27,651 bases of DNA from DASWVC01 sp036401335 (GTDB lineage: Bacteria; Verrucomicrobiota; Verrucomicrobiia; Chthoniobacterales; JAFAMB01), in the NCBI GenBank assembly GCA_036401335.1, contig DASWVC010000437.1, positions 1 through 27,651 of the forward strand. Direction: 5' to 3'. The notes below the pieces were generated by a model. The model was not told where the DNA came from and did not search any database. It saw only the letters and a program-made list of their open reading frames with translations. Positions 1-7,360 of the stretch are shown piece by piece. The translations under genes and the position numbers were made by a program. The stretch's first letter is position 1; every line of letters starts with the position of its first letter.

Positions 1-86
1 GGCGCCGCGCGTTAACTGCCTCAAGCGCCAGCCCGGTAGGGTCAGGAGTCCCTTCGTGACCGGGGTATCGGAGCACGGCCGGTGAA

Positions 87-503
87 CTATGATTCCCGGG
101 GAGTCGCGGAATTTATATCGGTCTTCTCGAAATCAGCACCCTTGAACAGGAGGGAAGTCTGACGGCTTTTCGCGGCCGCATAGGCGAAGCAGTCACCCAG
201 GTTCAGTTGGGCAGGATGGCCTCTTCCTTTGCCATACCGTTCGAATGCGTCGAGTGCGTCCCTTGCTTCTTGGCTCGTGACGGAAACCGTTCGGACCCGG
301 GCAGTTTGGAGGAAATCGAGAACGTCCGCGTGACCCTCTGCTATGCTGGCATGGCGCTTGCGGCATACGCCGAGAGCCGCCTCGAAGATGGCCACGGGCG
401 AAGTGATGGGCGATCGGGCGCCCTCCAGGGTGTCTGCCAGAAGGTCACTCTCCGGCTCACGGGTGAGAATGGCGACAATGGCGGAAGCATCAATGAACAT
501 CAC
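87..503 (-). CDS. vapC: VapC-type PIN-domain toxin (ribonuclease)
   Basis: A 138-residue PIN-domain protein, the usual size of VapC toxins, which are Mg-dependent endoribonucleases acting on tRNA or other RNA. The acidic active-site residues are in the expected order: Asp5 in FIDASAIVAIL, Glu41 in AIFEAAL, Asp104 in LNLGDCFAYA, and Asp124/Asp129 in GADFEKTDI. It lies directly downstream of a small antitoxin gene. The GTG at 503-501 overlaps the antitoxin stop (GTGA), and the next codon, an ATG at 500-498, would overlap it by one base (TGATG). Either start implies translational coupling; the ATG may be the true one. The target RNA cannot be read from the sequence. The family call is secure. 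Confidence 0.9.
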   Translation of the reverse strand: MMFIDASAIVAILTREPESDLLADTLEGARSPITSPVAIFEAALGVCRKRHASIAEGHADVLDFLQTARVRTVSVTSQEARDALDAFERYGKGRGHPAQLNLGDCFAYAAAKSRQTSLLFKGADFEKTDINSATPRES

Positions 504-739
504 GGGTTCTTGTTGAGGTCATCGTAAAATGTTTTGTCAGCTTCCAGGCCGGTTGCCGGCCTGGCCAGCACCCGGTCCTGAAGTGGCCGGAGCCGCTCCC
601 TCAGAGGCACTGCTTCATCCAGGCGGCGGAGTTCATTTTCCAAGGCGAGCTTTACCGCGTCCGTCTTGTTGATGTGCTTACGATTGGCGAGTTTCTGGGC
701 AAGCTCGTTGACCTCCTCATTCCGGATATTCAGGGCCAT
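500..739 (-). CDS. vapB: VapB-type antitoxin
   Basis: A 79-residue protein with an N-terminal segment (residues 1-40, MALNIRNEEV...) resembling the Rv0623/PSK-like class of VapB antitoxins. In that class an N-terminal ribbon-helix-helix-like part binds the operator, and a charged C-terminal tail wraps the PIN toxin. Here the tail contains DKTFYDDLNKNP, an acidic/aromatic stretch typical of toxin-neutralising ends. It is the first gene of a two-gene operon with the PIN toxin (overlapping stop/start). The ATG at 739-737 has no clear Shine-Dalgarno sequence, but a promoter ending about 24 bases upstream gives only a very short leader. Autoregulation through the inverted repeat at 749-786 is likely, by analogy with the family. 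Confidence 0.85.
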   Translation of the reverse strand: MALNIRNEEVNELAQKLANRKHINKTDAVKLALENELRRLDEAVPLRERLRPLQDRVLARPATGLEADKTFYDDLNKNP

Positions 740-748
740 AGGTTGTTC

Positions 749-790
749 GTGTAGACGTAGAGACTATATTAGATTTACATCTACACACAA
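749..790 (-). promoter_or_regulatory. vapBC promoter with inverted-repeat operator
   Basis: Reading the minus strand, a -35-like TTGTGT (790-785) is separated by 16 bases from a -10-like TATAGT (768-763). An imperfect inverted repeat, GTGTAGACGTA (749-759) and TACATCTACAC (776-786), matches at 10 of 11 positions and flanks the -10 element. This is where a VapB/VapC autorepressor would be expected to bind. The repeat is seen directly; its use as operator is inference from how VapBC operons behave. Confidence 0.6.
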
Positions 791-969
791 CCGCTTTGGT
801 GTTTGCTCAGCCGTGCTTGCCAAAGTTGACCGTACCGTTTGTCAAAAATCTCTTCCACGATTAGCCACGGTGGGTTGGTGGGATCGCATGGCCATTGGCA
901 GGTTCCGGCGAGGCAGCGCCCCACCCGCAAGATCTCCGGGGTGATTGGTCCCTGAGAACGCCTTCCAGG

Positions 970-1815
970 CTAACTTCCCATCGCCCGACGGTCCGCGGCG
1001 TCGAGACGGGCCAGAAAGGTAGAGGCCGCCGGAAAAAGGTGGGGCAGGTTCTCCGCGGCCGTTTGAGCCAGCGCTCCTGGTTGCCTCCCCAAACCGGATT
1101 GTAAGTAGATGGCGAGCCGCGACAACTCAGCCAAATCCCTTGCGCAACGGGCTCTCCAGCTTTTTTCTGACCCTCCGAAGACGCGCTCGGAACCTTCAAA
1201 GTCGATCAGGAACACATCAACCGGGCTGGTGCAAACGATGACGTTGTGAAGTTCGAGGTCTCCATGGCAGAAACGTTCGGCATGCAGTTTTTTCACCAGC
1301 TGGAATACCGCTTCGGCCAAGCGCCATAACCCGATCAGCGCCGCCGGGTCGCTCTGCTGGGCAATGTCCAGGCAGCGCTGGGGCGGCTCTACCCCGGTGA
1401 ACGGCGACAGTTTACTCAGCGGCTTACCGGGTAAAAACGGCGCCCGAAAAGAATTGCGGTCGTAGCCGATGGGTTCCGGCGTGCCGAGGATCTGCGCGGC
1501 CATGCGGCTGTTCTCAAATTCCACCCGGGGATCGCCGTGAAAACTCCACGGGTGGTACGATTTCAGAAAATGAACGGGGTAGCGGGCTGCAAGTGGGTGC
1601 GTTGCACGCGCCGGTTTGCCCGCAATCACGAGTTCGCTGTGGACAAGATCCCGACCGTCGGGACCTGTCTTCCGGGCGATTGAGTGCAGCGGGAAGTCCT
1701 TTTCCGGCGGCTTCGTGATCAGGTAACGAAGGTTTTCGGCAAGTTCGATGCTGTGCAGGGCCGAGAGCGGCACCCGCCCATCCGCAGAAAGTTTTTCTGG
1801 AACTGGCTCGGACAA
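970..1815 (-). CDS. Protein-kinase-fold protein (WaaP/RIO-like), substrate unknown
   Basis: A 281-residue protein with the core signature of kinase-fold phosphotransferases. The catalytic loop is CHGDLELHN (Asp186, Asn191) and the metal-binding motif is LIDFEG (Asp205, Glu in place of the usual Gly at 207). An upstream Lys85 (HFLKSY) and Glu99 (RVEFEN) are candidates for the ATP-binding pair. The pattern is closest to lipopolysaccharide/Kdo kinase-like and other small atypical bacterial kinases rather than Hanks-type Ser/Thr kinases. No membrane segment or sensor domain is present. It is downstream of glnN on the same strand, 104 bases away, with a hairpin in between, so it may be separately transcribed. 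The reading frame opens with TTG at 1815; no ribosome-binding site decides the start. The substrate could be a sugar, lipid or protein. Confidence 0.7.
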   Translation of the reverse strand: MSEPVPEKLSADGRVPLSALHSIELAENLRYLITKPPEKDFPLHSIARKTGPDGRDLVHSELVIAGKPARATHPLAARYPVHFLKSYHPWSFHGDPRVEFENSRMAAQILGTPEPIGYDRNSFRAPFLPGKPLSKLSPFTGVEPPQRCLDIAQQSDPAALIGLWRLAEAVFQLVKKLHAERFCHGDLELHNVIVCTSPVDVFLIDFEGSERVFGGSEKSWRARCARDLAELSRLAIYLQSGLGRQPGALAQTAAENLPHLFPAASTFLARLDAADRRAMGS

Positions 1816-1869
1816 ATCGGCGGCAGCTTACACCACTTCCGCAAGGAGGTTCAACGGCTGGAAACGGGA

Positions 1870-1894
1870 AGCCGCCAGCGCACGTCTGGCGGCT
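1870..1894 (-). terminator. Hairpin downstream of glnN, probable terminator
   Basis: A perfect 9-bp stem, AGCCGCCAG (1870-1878) and CTGGCGGCT (1886-1894), with a 7-base loop lies 25 bases after the glnN stop. On the minus strand it is followed by TCCCGTTT, a poor U-tract, so termination efficiency is uncertain. It could instead be an attenuating or RNA-stabilising stem between glnN and the kinase-like gene. Confidence 0.5.
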
Positions 1895-1919
1895 CCGGAA
1901 CCCGCATCCGCGGCCTGAC

Positions 1920-4091
1920 CTACTTGATGAAAAGCATTTCCTGGTAGGTCGGCAGCGGCCAGAGGTCGTCCGCTACCATTCCCTCCAAAGCGTCCGCCGC
2001 CGCGCGCACCTCCGCCATGGCGGGCAGCACTTTCTCTTGAAAATGCCGGGCATGGCCTTCAAGGCTGCCGTTGGTTCCCTGCAAGGAACTCTCCACGTTG
2101 GCGACTCCAGCCAGCAAGGCTTTAATCTGGGTCGTGACTTCCTGCAGCACCGTCGTGTCTGCTTCCAGTCCAGCCGCCTTCAGCTTGGCCGCCGTGTCGG
2201 CGAGTTCACCTTGATAGCGGGCGGCTGCCGGAAAGATGATCGTCCTGGCCATCTCAATCACGATGTTCGCTTCAACGTTGACCGATTTGATGTAATGCTC
2301 GTACGCAATCTCCTGGCGGCTGTGCAGTTCACGCGCCGTCAGAATGCCGTACTTCTCAAACGCCGCCACCGTGCTTGGCAACGTGTAAGCCGGCAACGCA
2401 TCAATGGTGGTTTTGAGGTTAGGCAATCCCCGTTTTTCGGCTTCGGCGTGCCATTCCGGGGTGTACCCGTTGCCGTTGAAGATAACGCTTCCATGCTCAT
2501 CGATCATTTCCTTGAGCAGTTTCTGGATGGTTTCGTTGAGCTTTTCCGGGCCTGCTTTTTCCAGCTCCGTCGCAAAATAATCGATCGATTCAGCCAGGAT
2601 AACGTTAAGCGTCAGGATTGACGCCCCAATGGATTGACTGGCGCCGACGGCACGAAACTCGAACCGATTCCCGGTAAAGGCAAAGGGACTCGTCCGGTTC
2701 CGGTCGCCCGCGTCCTTCGGCAAAGTGGGGAGAACGTCCACCCCGATGTTCAGCGATGTCTTGGCCTTGCTGCTCTTCGCTCCGCCCCCTTTGATTTGTT
2801 CGAATACGTCCGTGAGCTGATCGCCGAGGAAGATCGAGATGATCGCCGGGGGCGCTTCATTGGCCCCGAGCCGGTGATCGTTGCCCGCACTGGCCACGAC
2901 CGCACGGAGAAGCTTGGCATGACGGCTCACCGCCCGGATGACGGCGCCGCAGAGCACGAGGAACTGGGCGTTGGCGTGGGGAGTGTCACCGGGATCCAGC
3001 AGGTTACCCTGGGTGGCGTTGCCCAGAGAAAAATTGAGGTGTTTTCCGCTTCCGTTCACCCCGGCAAACGGCTTTTCCGACAAGAGGCAAACGAGCCCAT
3101 ACTTTTCTGCCACACTCTTCAACAACGTCATCGCGAGCTGTTGATGATCCGCCGCCAAATTGGAGGATTCGTAAGTCGGCGCCACTTCGAACTGGCCGGG
3201 GGCAACCTCATTGTGCCGCGTCTTGATCGGGATGCCCAGTTTGAAGAGTTCACGTTCGACATCGAGCATGAACGCGAGCACACGCTCTGGGATGGCCCCA
3301 AAATAATGGTCCTCGAACTCCTGGCCTTTGGGAGGTTTCGCCCCGAAAAGGGTGCGTCCGGCGTTCAAAAGGTCAGGACGCGCGTAAAAGAAGTTGCGGT
3401 CGATGAGAAAATATTCCTGTTCCGGTCCGCCGGTGCTCGAGATGTGAGCGATGCGCTCATGGCCGAACAGCTTCAGAACGCGCCGGGCCTGCTGGTCAAG
3501 CGCCTGCATCGCCCGGAGCAGCGGGGTTTTGCTGTCCAACACGTCCCCGGTCCAGGAGACGAAGGCGGTCGGAATGCAAAGCGTGGCCCCGTTCGGGTTC
3601 TCGAAAATGTACGCCGGGCTGGTCACGTCCCAGGCTGTGTAACCACGCGCTTCAGCCGTGGAGCGCAATCCGCCGCTCGGAAAACTGGAAGCGTCGGGCT
3701 CCCCTTGGATCAAGGTCTTGCCGGAAAACTCGGTAATGGCGCTGCCCAGACCGTCAGGAGAAAGAAACGAATCGTGTTTTTCTGCGGAGATGCCGGTGAG
3801 CGGGTAAAACACATGGGCGTAGTGGGTCGCCCCTTTCTCAATCGCCCAATCTTTCATGGCGGCGGCGACCACATCCGCGACCGTGGCATCGAGCTTAGCG
3901 CCACTCTCGATTGTCTGCATGACGCTCTTGTAGATGGTCTTCGGCAACCGGTCCTTCATCACCGTCGGGCTGAACACGTTCGACCCATACAGTTCGGTGG
4001 CAAAGATTCCTCGGAAATTGACGGGTGAGGCCGAGGACTTGAAATTGCTGGCTGCACTGATGGCTTGTAAGCGGGAAATACTTGCACTCAT
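1920..4091 (-). CDS. glnN: Glutamine synthetase type III
   Basis: A 723-residue protein matching the large type III glutamine synthetases (about 700-730 residues, dodecameric), which make glutamine from glutamate, ammonia and ATP in the cytoplasm. Family segments are present in order: the N-terminal NFRGIFATELYGSNVF region, the acidic metal/substrate motif GPEQEYFLI, HNEVAPGQFEVAP, the nucleotide/glutamate-binding GVNGSGKHLNFSLG, and the arginine-containing NRFEFRAVGASQSIG. The long C-terminal helical extension characteristic of GSIII is present. The ATG at 4091 fits the family N-terminus, though the ribosome-binding site is weak. GSI and GSII are ruled out by length and motif context. The upstream neighbour is a ClcB-type protein 196 bases away. 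The call is very secure; I see no adenylylation-type Tyr motif of GSI. Confidence 0.97.
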   Translation of the reverse strand: MSASISRLQAISAASNFKSSASPVNFRGIFATELYGSNVFSPTVMKDRLPKTIYKSVMQTIESGAKLDATVADVVAAAMKDWAIEKGATHYAHVFYPLTGISAEKHDSFLSPDGLGSAITEFSGKTLIQGEPDASSFPSGGLRSTAEARGYTAWDVTSPAYIFENPNGATLCIPTAFVSWTGDVLDSKTPLLRAMQALDQQARRVLKLFGHERIAHISSTGGPEQEYFLIDRNFFYARPDLLNAGRTLFGAKPPKGQEFEDHYFGAIPERVLAFMLDVERELFKLGIPIKTRHNEVAPGQFEVAPTYESSNLAADHQQLAMTLLKSVAEKYGLVCLLSEKPFAGVNGSGKHLNFSLGNATQGNLLDPGDTPHANAQFLVLCGAVIRAVSRHAKLLRAVVASAGNDHRLGANEAPPAIISIFLGDQLTDVFEQIKGGGAKSSKAKTSLNIGVDVLPTLPKDAGDRNRTSPFAFTGNRFEFRAVGASQSIGASILTLNVILAESIDYFATELEKAGPEKLNETIQKLLKEMIDEHGSVIFNGNGYTPEWHAEAEKRGLPNLKTTIDALPAYTLPSTVAAFEKYGILTARELHSRQEIAYEHYIKSVNVEANIVIEMARTIIFPAAARYQGELADTAAKLKAAGLEADTTVLQEVTTQIKALLAGVANVESSLQGTNGSLEGHARHFQEKVLPAMAEVRAAADALEGMVADDLWPLPTYQEMLFIK

Positions 4092-4133
4092 GCTGACTCG
4101 AATGACTCAATTAATGTTTTGGCTCGACCAATC

Positions 4134-4154
4134 TGTATAAAACACAACTGTTTT
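4134..4154 (-). promoter_or_regulatory. Possible glnN promoter element with small palindrome
   Basis: Upstream of glnN on the minus strand is a -10-like TATACA (4139-4134), with a 6-bp inverted repeat AAAACA-CAAC-TGTTTT (4139-4154 on the plus strand) immediately upstream and overlapping it by one base. No good -35 sequence is visible. A nitrogen-responsive regulator site is possible but I cannot name the protein. Confidence 0.3.
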
Positions 4155-4287
4155 GGGACTAAGTAACTGGATGGGCGAGCAGGAACAGGTCAGAGAGCAG
4201 ACGCTGTGCTAGATGGGCAAATATCCCTTGCCAGGGTCTTGCGGCGGCGGGATGGCTGGACTTTCTTGAGCCGCGGCCCTGTGCTCC

Positions 4288-6102
4288 TCAGGTCCGGGAG
4301 GCAGCCAGGGTTTCAAGGTTAGCGTTCTGTCGGCCGGCGATGTGCAGGATCAGGTCGGTTTTGGAAATGCTTCCGACCAGGCGCCGGGAGCTTGGGTGAT
4401 CCACGACGGGCAACCGATCCGCACGCGTCGTTGAAAACCGTTCCAAAGCCTCGCCCATCCCTTCGGAGCGTGAAATGCGCGGAAAATCCTCGTCCATGAT
4501 GTCGGCCGCAATCACCGCCGTCTGGAGCTCCGGTTCGTTAAGGAACTCTTTAACCGTGTGAAGCGAAATGGCCCCGAGCAACCGCGCTTCGTTGTCGACG
4601 ACATAAATGTACTGAAACTGATTTTGCACGAATGTGCGCGCAATCTCGGCGAAGTTCGCGTTTTGGGGCAGTGTCACCGGGTTGCTGCGGATCAGTTCGC
4701 TAAGGTTCGCCTCGGCCAGTTGCCGGCTGAAAAAGGCTGCTCCCTTGCGCTCCAGGGATTCGCCGTAAATGAATCGTTTTTCGAAGATGCTGCTGCAATA
4801 GTAGGCCACGATGCAGTTGACCATCAGCAGCGGTGCAATCTCATAGTCGAGGGTGAGCTCAAACCCCATCAGGATCGACATCAAAGGGGCGCCGGTGGTG
4901 GCGGAGATGAAAGAGCCAAGGCCGACGATGCCATACATCAGGGGATCAGATTGGAGCTGGGGCACCAGGTGAAGCACACCCCGCCCGTACAGCATCCCGA
5001 CGGCCGCGCCGATAAACAAGGTCGGGGTAAAAACGCCTCCAACCGCTCCGGAACCGAACGTGGCAGCCGTTGCGATGAGCTTGATCAGGAGAATCGCGAA
5101 AATCTCGTCCGAATACCAATTCTGGTGAAACAGCGAGATCAGCAGTCCTTGGCCGTTGCCGCAAACCTCCGGGCTTAAGATCGCCAGCGCGCCCACGACC
5201 AGACCGCCGAGGGCAATCTTTGCGGGCACCGGGACGCGGACCGTGGAAAACAGGCGTTCGGTCCCGCGCAGGCAACGCAAATACGGCGGGGCCAGCAACC
5301 CGGCGACGATCCCCACCAGGGATAACGGAACGATTTCCCATTGGGTATGGAGAACTACCCCCGGAGAGCGGTAAATCGGTCCGCCCCCGTGCAAAAGTTG
5401 ACCGATAAAGGTCGCCACCACCGCAGCCAGGATTAACGGTCCAAGCGCCTCGACCACCACGGTCCCCAGGACGATCTCGGCCACAAAAAACGATGCGGCA
5501 ATCGGGGCGTTGTAGGCGCCCGCGAGCCCTGCGGCGGCTCCGCAAGCCACGAGTTGACGGCGTTGGGGAACCGGAAATCCTCGCATTTGTCCCAGCAGCG
5601 AGGCTACCAGCGACGAGATGGTGACCAGCGGCCCTTCCCGCCCGATGGACGCACCGGTGCTGATGGAGAAGAGGGCGGAAGTGGTTTTTACAATGCTTGC
5701 GGGCAGGGAGATGATCCCGTTGCCCACGACGATTGCTTCGAGGTAGTCGGTCGTGGTCTTCTGCCGGACACGGGACATCAGGCGATTGCCAAGCCACAAC
5801 GTGAGGCCGGCCAGCAATCCACCCGCTGCCGGCACCGCAAGCCTCAGCCACCATGGCAGGCGCGCGAAAGAGGAGATGATCTCCAGGTCGCTGCCCGTCG
5901 CCAGGTAATGCACCAGTTCGCTGACCTTGCGGAAACTCTCGTCGGCAACGGCGCCGAGGACCCCAACCACGACCGCCCACATCAGCGTCGATTGTCGTTC
6001 CCCGATCCGAAAATGTTCGATCGCCCAGAGTTTAACGTTTAACAACGAGCGAACCAGGTGAGAAACCTGCCTTTGTTCGGTCGGTTCTCTGTGCGTGTCC
6101 AT
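4288..6102 (-). CDS. clcB: ClcB-type chloride channel/transporter with C-terminal CBS pair
   Basis: A 604-residue integral inner-membrane protein of the CLC family. Residues about 40-445 form the CLC core: GREGP at 154-158 with the gating glutamate Glu156, and GGVFTP at 355-360. The stretch TTDYLEAI...ASIVKTTSALFSISTGASIGREGP resembles E. coli ClcB, not ClcA; as in ClcB, the usual GSGIP filter motif is absent (GNGII here). The position of the ClcA internal proton glutamate appears to be non-acidic (FFVAEIVLG), which raises the question of whether H+ coupling is kept. Residues about 468-590 hold two CBS domains, absent from E. coli ClcB, that may bind adenine nucleotides and gate transport. 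It is divergent from the binding-protein gene at 6312. No Shine-Dalgarno sequence precedes the ATG. Confidence 0.93.
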   Translation of the reverse strand: MDTHREPTEQRQVSHLVRSLLNVKLWAIEHFRIGERQSTLMWAVVVGVLGAVADESFRKVSELVHYLATGSDLEIISSFARLPWWLRLAVPAAGGLLAGLTLWLGNRLMSRVRQKTTTDYLEAIVVGNGIISLPASIVKTTSALFSISTGASIGREGPLVTISSLVASLLGQMRGFPVPQRRQLVACGAAAGLAGAYNAPIAASFFVAEIVLGTVVVEALGPLILAAVVATFIGQLLHGGGPIYRSPGVVLHTQWEIVPLSLVGIVAGLLAPPYLRCLRGTERLFSTVRVPVPAKIALGGLVVGALAILSPEVCGNGQGLLISLFHQNWYSDEIFAILLIKLIATAATFGSGAVGGVFTPTLFIGAAVGMLYGRGVLHLVPQLQSDPLMYGIVGLGSFISATTGAPLMSILMGFELTLDYEIAPLLMVNCIVAYYCSSIFEKRFIYGESLERKGAAFFSRQLAEANLSELIRSNPVTLPQNANFAEIARTFVQNQFQYIYVVDNEARLLGAISLHTVKEFLNEPELQTAVIAADIMDEDFPRISRSEGMGEALERFSTTRADRLPVVDHPSSRRLVGSISKTDLILHIAGRQNANLETLAASRT

Positions 6103-6311
6103 GCGATTTGGTCAAAGCGGAAACGAGGACGGCGCCGCAGCCTGGCCACAGGCTTTGGTCACCGGACTATCCTGCCGGTCCCGTGCCGTTCGAGCCAGAA
6201 GTTATTTCTGGTCTTGATGACCGTAAGGCGTTGGCGCAGACCGGAAGCGTACCGCAAGGCTCGGGGTCATGGAAGGGTACGGCGGAGAATTGCCCATCGA
6301 AAAGGTTACAC

Positions 6312-7259
6312 ATGAATAAATGGAAGGTGACTTGGCATTGGGCATGCGTGCTGATCCTGGCGGTTCCTGCAGTTGCTCTGGCCCAGAACAAGCCGAGGAT
6401 TGTCGTCGTTACCCATGGTCAAACGGGCGATCCATTCTGGCTGATCGTGAGGAATGGCGTTGACGCGGCAGCCCGGGAAACGGGTGTAGACGTCGAGTAC
6501 CGTGCGCCTGAACGGTTCGACATGGTGGCGATGGCGCAATTGGTGGATGCAGCCGCGGCCTCGCGGCCGGCCGGCATGGTCGTCTCGATTCCAGACACGG
6601 CTGCATTAAGCAAGTCCATCCAGGCGGCGGCGGCCAGACTTCCGGTGGTGGTCATCAATTCAGGCTCCGAGGTGTACAAAAAGCTCGGGTGCCTCATGTA
6701 CATCGGGCAGGAGGAAGTCGATGCCGGGAACAAGGCGGGCCGGCGCATGAAGGCCCTCGGCGTAAAAAAGGTCGTGATCCTTAACCAGGAGATCGGGAAC
6801 TTTGCCCTGGAACAACGCGCCAAAGGATTCACCGACGGTTTCGCCGGGCCGTTTCATCACGTGGAGGTGCTTCCCGTAAAGATGGATTTTTCGCAGTGTC
6901 GGGCTGCCGTGGCTGCTTACCTGGCCGAAAATCGAGACGTCGACGGCATCATGGCGCTGGGGCCGATTGCTGCCGAGCCTGCCTTGGAAGTGCTCAACGC
7001 CGAGGGCAAGATCGGAAAAATCCAGCTTTGCGCATTCGATTTATCCCCCGCGCTGCTGGACGCGCTGTCCAATCGCCAGATGGCGTTCGCGCTTGACCAA
7101 CAGCAATGGCTGCAGGGTTACCTGCCGGTGGTGTTCTTAGCCAATTATGCGAAGTATGGACTGATTTTGCAGAACGACTTCATTCTAACCGGGCCTAGCT
7201 TTGTAACGCCGGAAAATGCCGGACGCGTGGTGGATCTGCTCACCCTCGGGTTCCATTGA
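6312..7259 (+). CDS. Periplasmic sugar-binding protein (ribose/LacI-like fold), orphan
   Basis: A 315-residue exported protein. The ATG at 6312 is chosen because it is preceded by GAAAAGG (6299-6305) and begins a signal peptide (residues 1-24: KWK basic start, hydrophobic core, cleavage after ALA). The mature part starts NKPRIVVVTHGQTGDPFW and has the alternating Rossmann halves of the Peripla_BP_4 / ribose-binding class, including VVINSG, MYIGQEE, and a second-lobe GIMALGP. Such proteins normally deliver sugars to an ABC importer. No permease or ATPase gene is next to it: the left neighbour is a divergent ClcB-like gene and the right one a convergent protease. It may feed a transporter encoded elsewhere or act as a ligand sensor. 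Ligand unknown. Confidence 0.85.
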   Translation: MNKWKVTWHWACVLILAVPAVALAQNKPRIVVVTHGQTGDPFWLIVRNGVDAAARETGVDVEYRAPERFDMVAMAQLVDAAAASRPAGMVVSIPDTAALSKSIQAAAARLPVVVINSGSEVYKKLGCLMYIGQEEVDAGNKAGRRMKALGVKKVVILNQEIGNFALEQRAKGFTDGFAGPFHHVEVLPVKMDFSQCRAAVAAYLAENRDVDGIMALGPIAAEPALEVLNAEGKIGKIQLCAFDLSPALLDALSNRQMAFALDQQQWLQGYLPVVFLANYAKYGLILQNDFILTGPSFVTPENAGRVVDLLTLGFH

Positions 7260-7360
7260 AGTCAGGCGTTCCGCGTGAGGTGGTTGACCTGGCGGCGATC
7301 CTACCGCTCGCCAGCCGGCGTCCTGGTGGGAGAACCCCGGTGTTTTCGTCCGCCCACGCG

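Noticed and set aside
1..86. Short open frames reaching the left window edge on both strands, including a minus-strand GTG at 76 running off the edge
   Set aside because: Fewer than 28 codons are visible, with no ribosome-binding site and no recognisable motif, so no partial gene can be supported.
2634..4028. A 464-codon open frame on the plus strand opposite glutamine synthetase
   Set aside because: It is wholly antisense to a certain gene, is Arg/Gly/His-rich without domains, and is a typical high-GC shadow.
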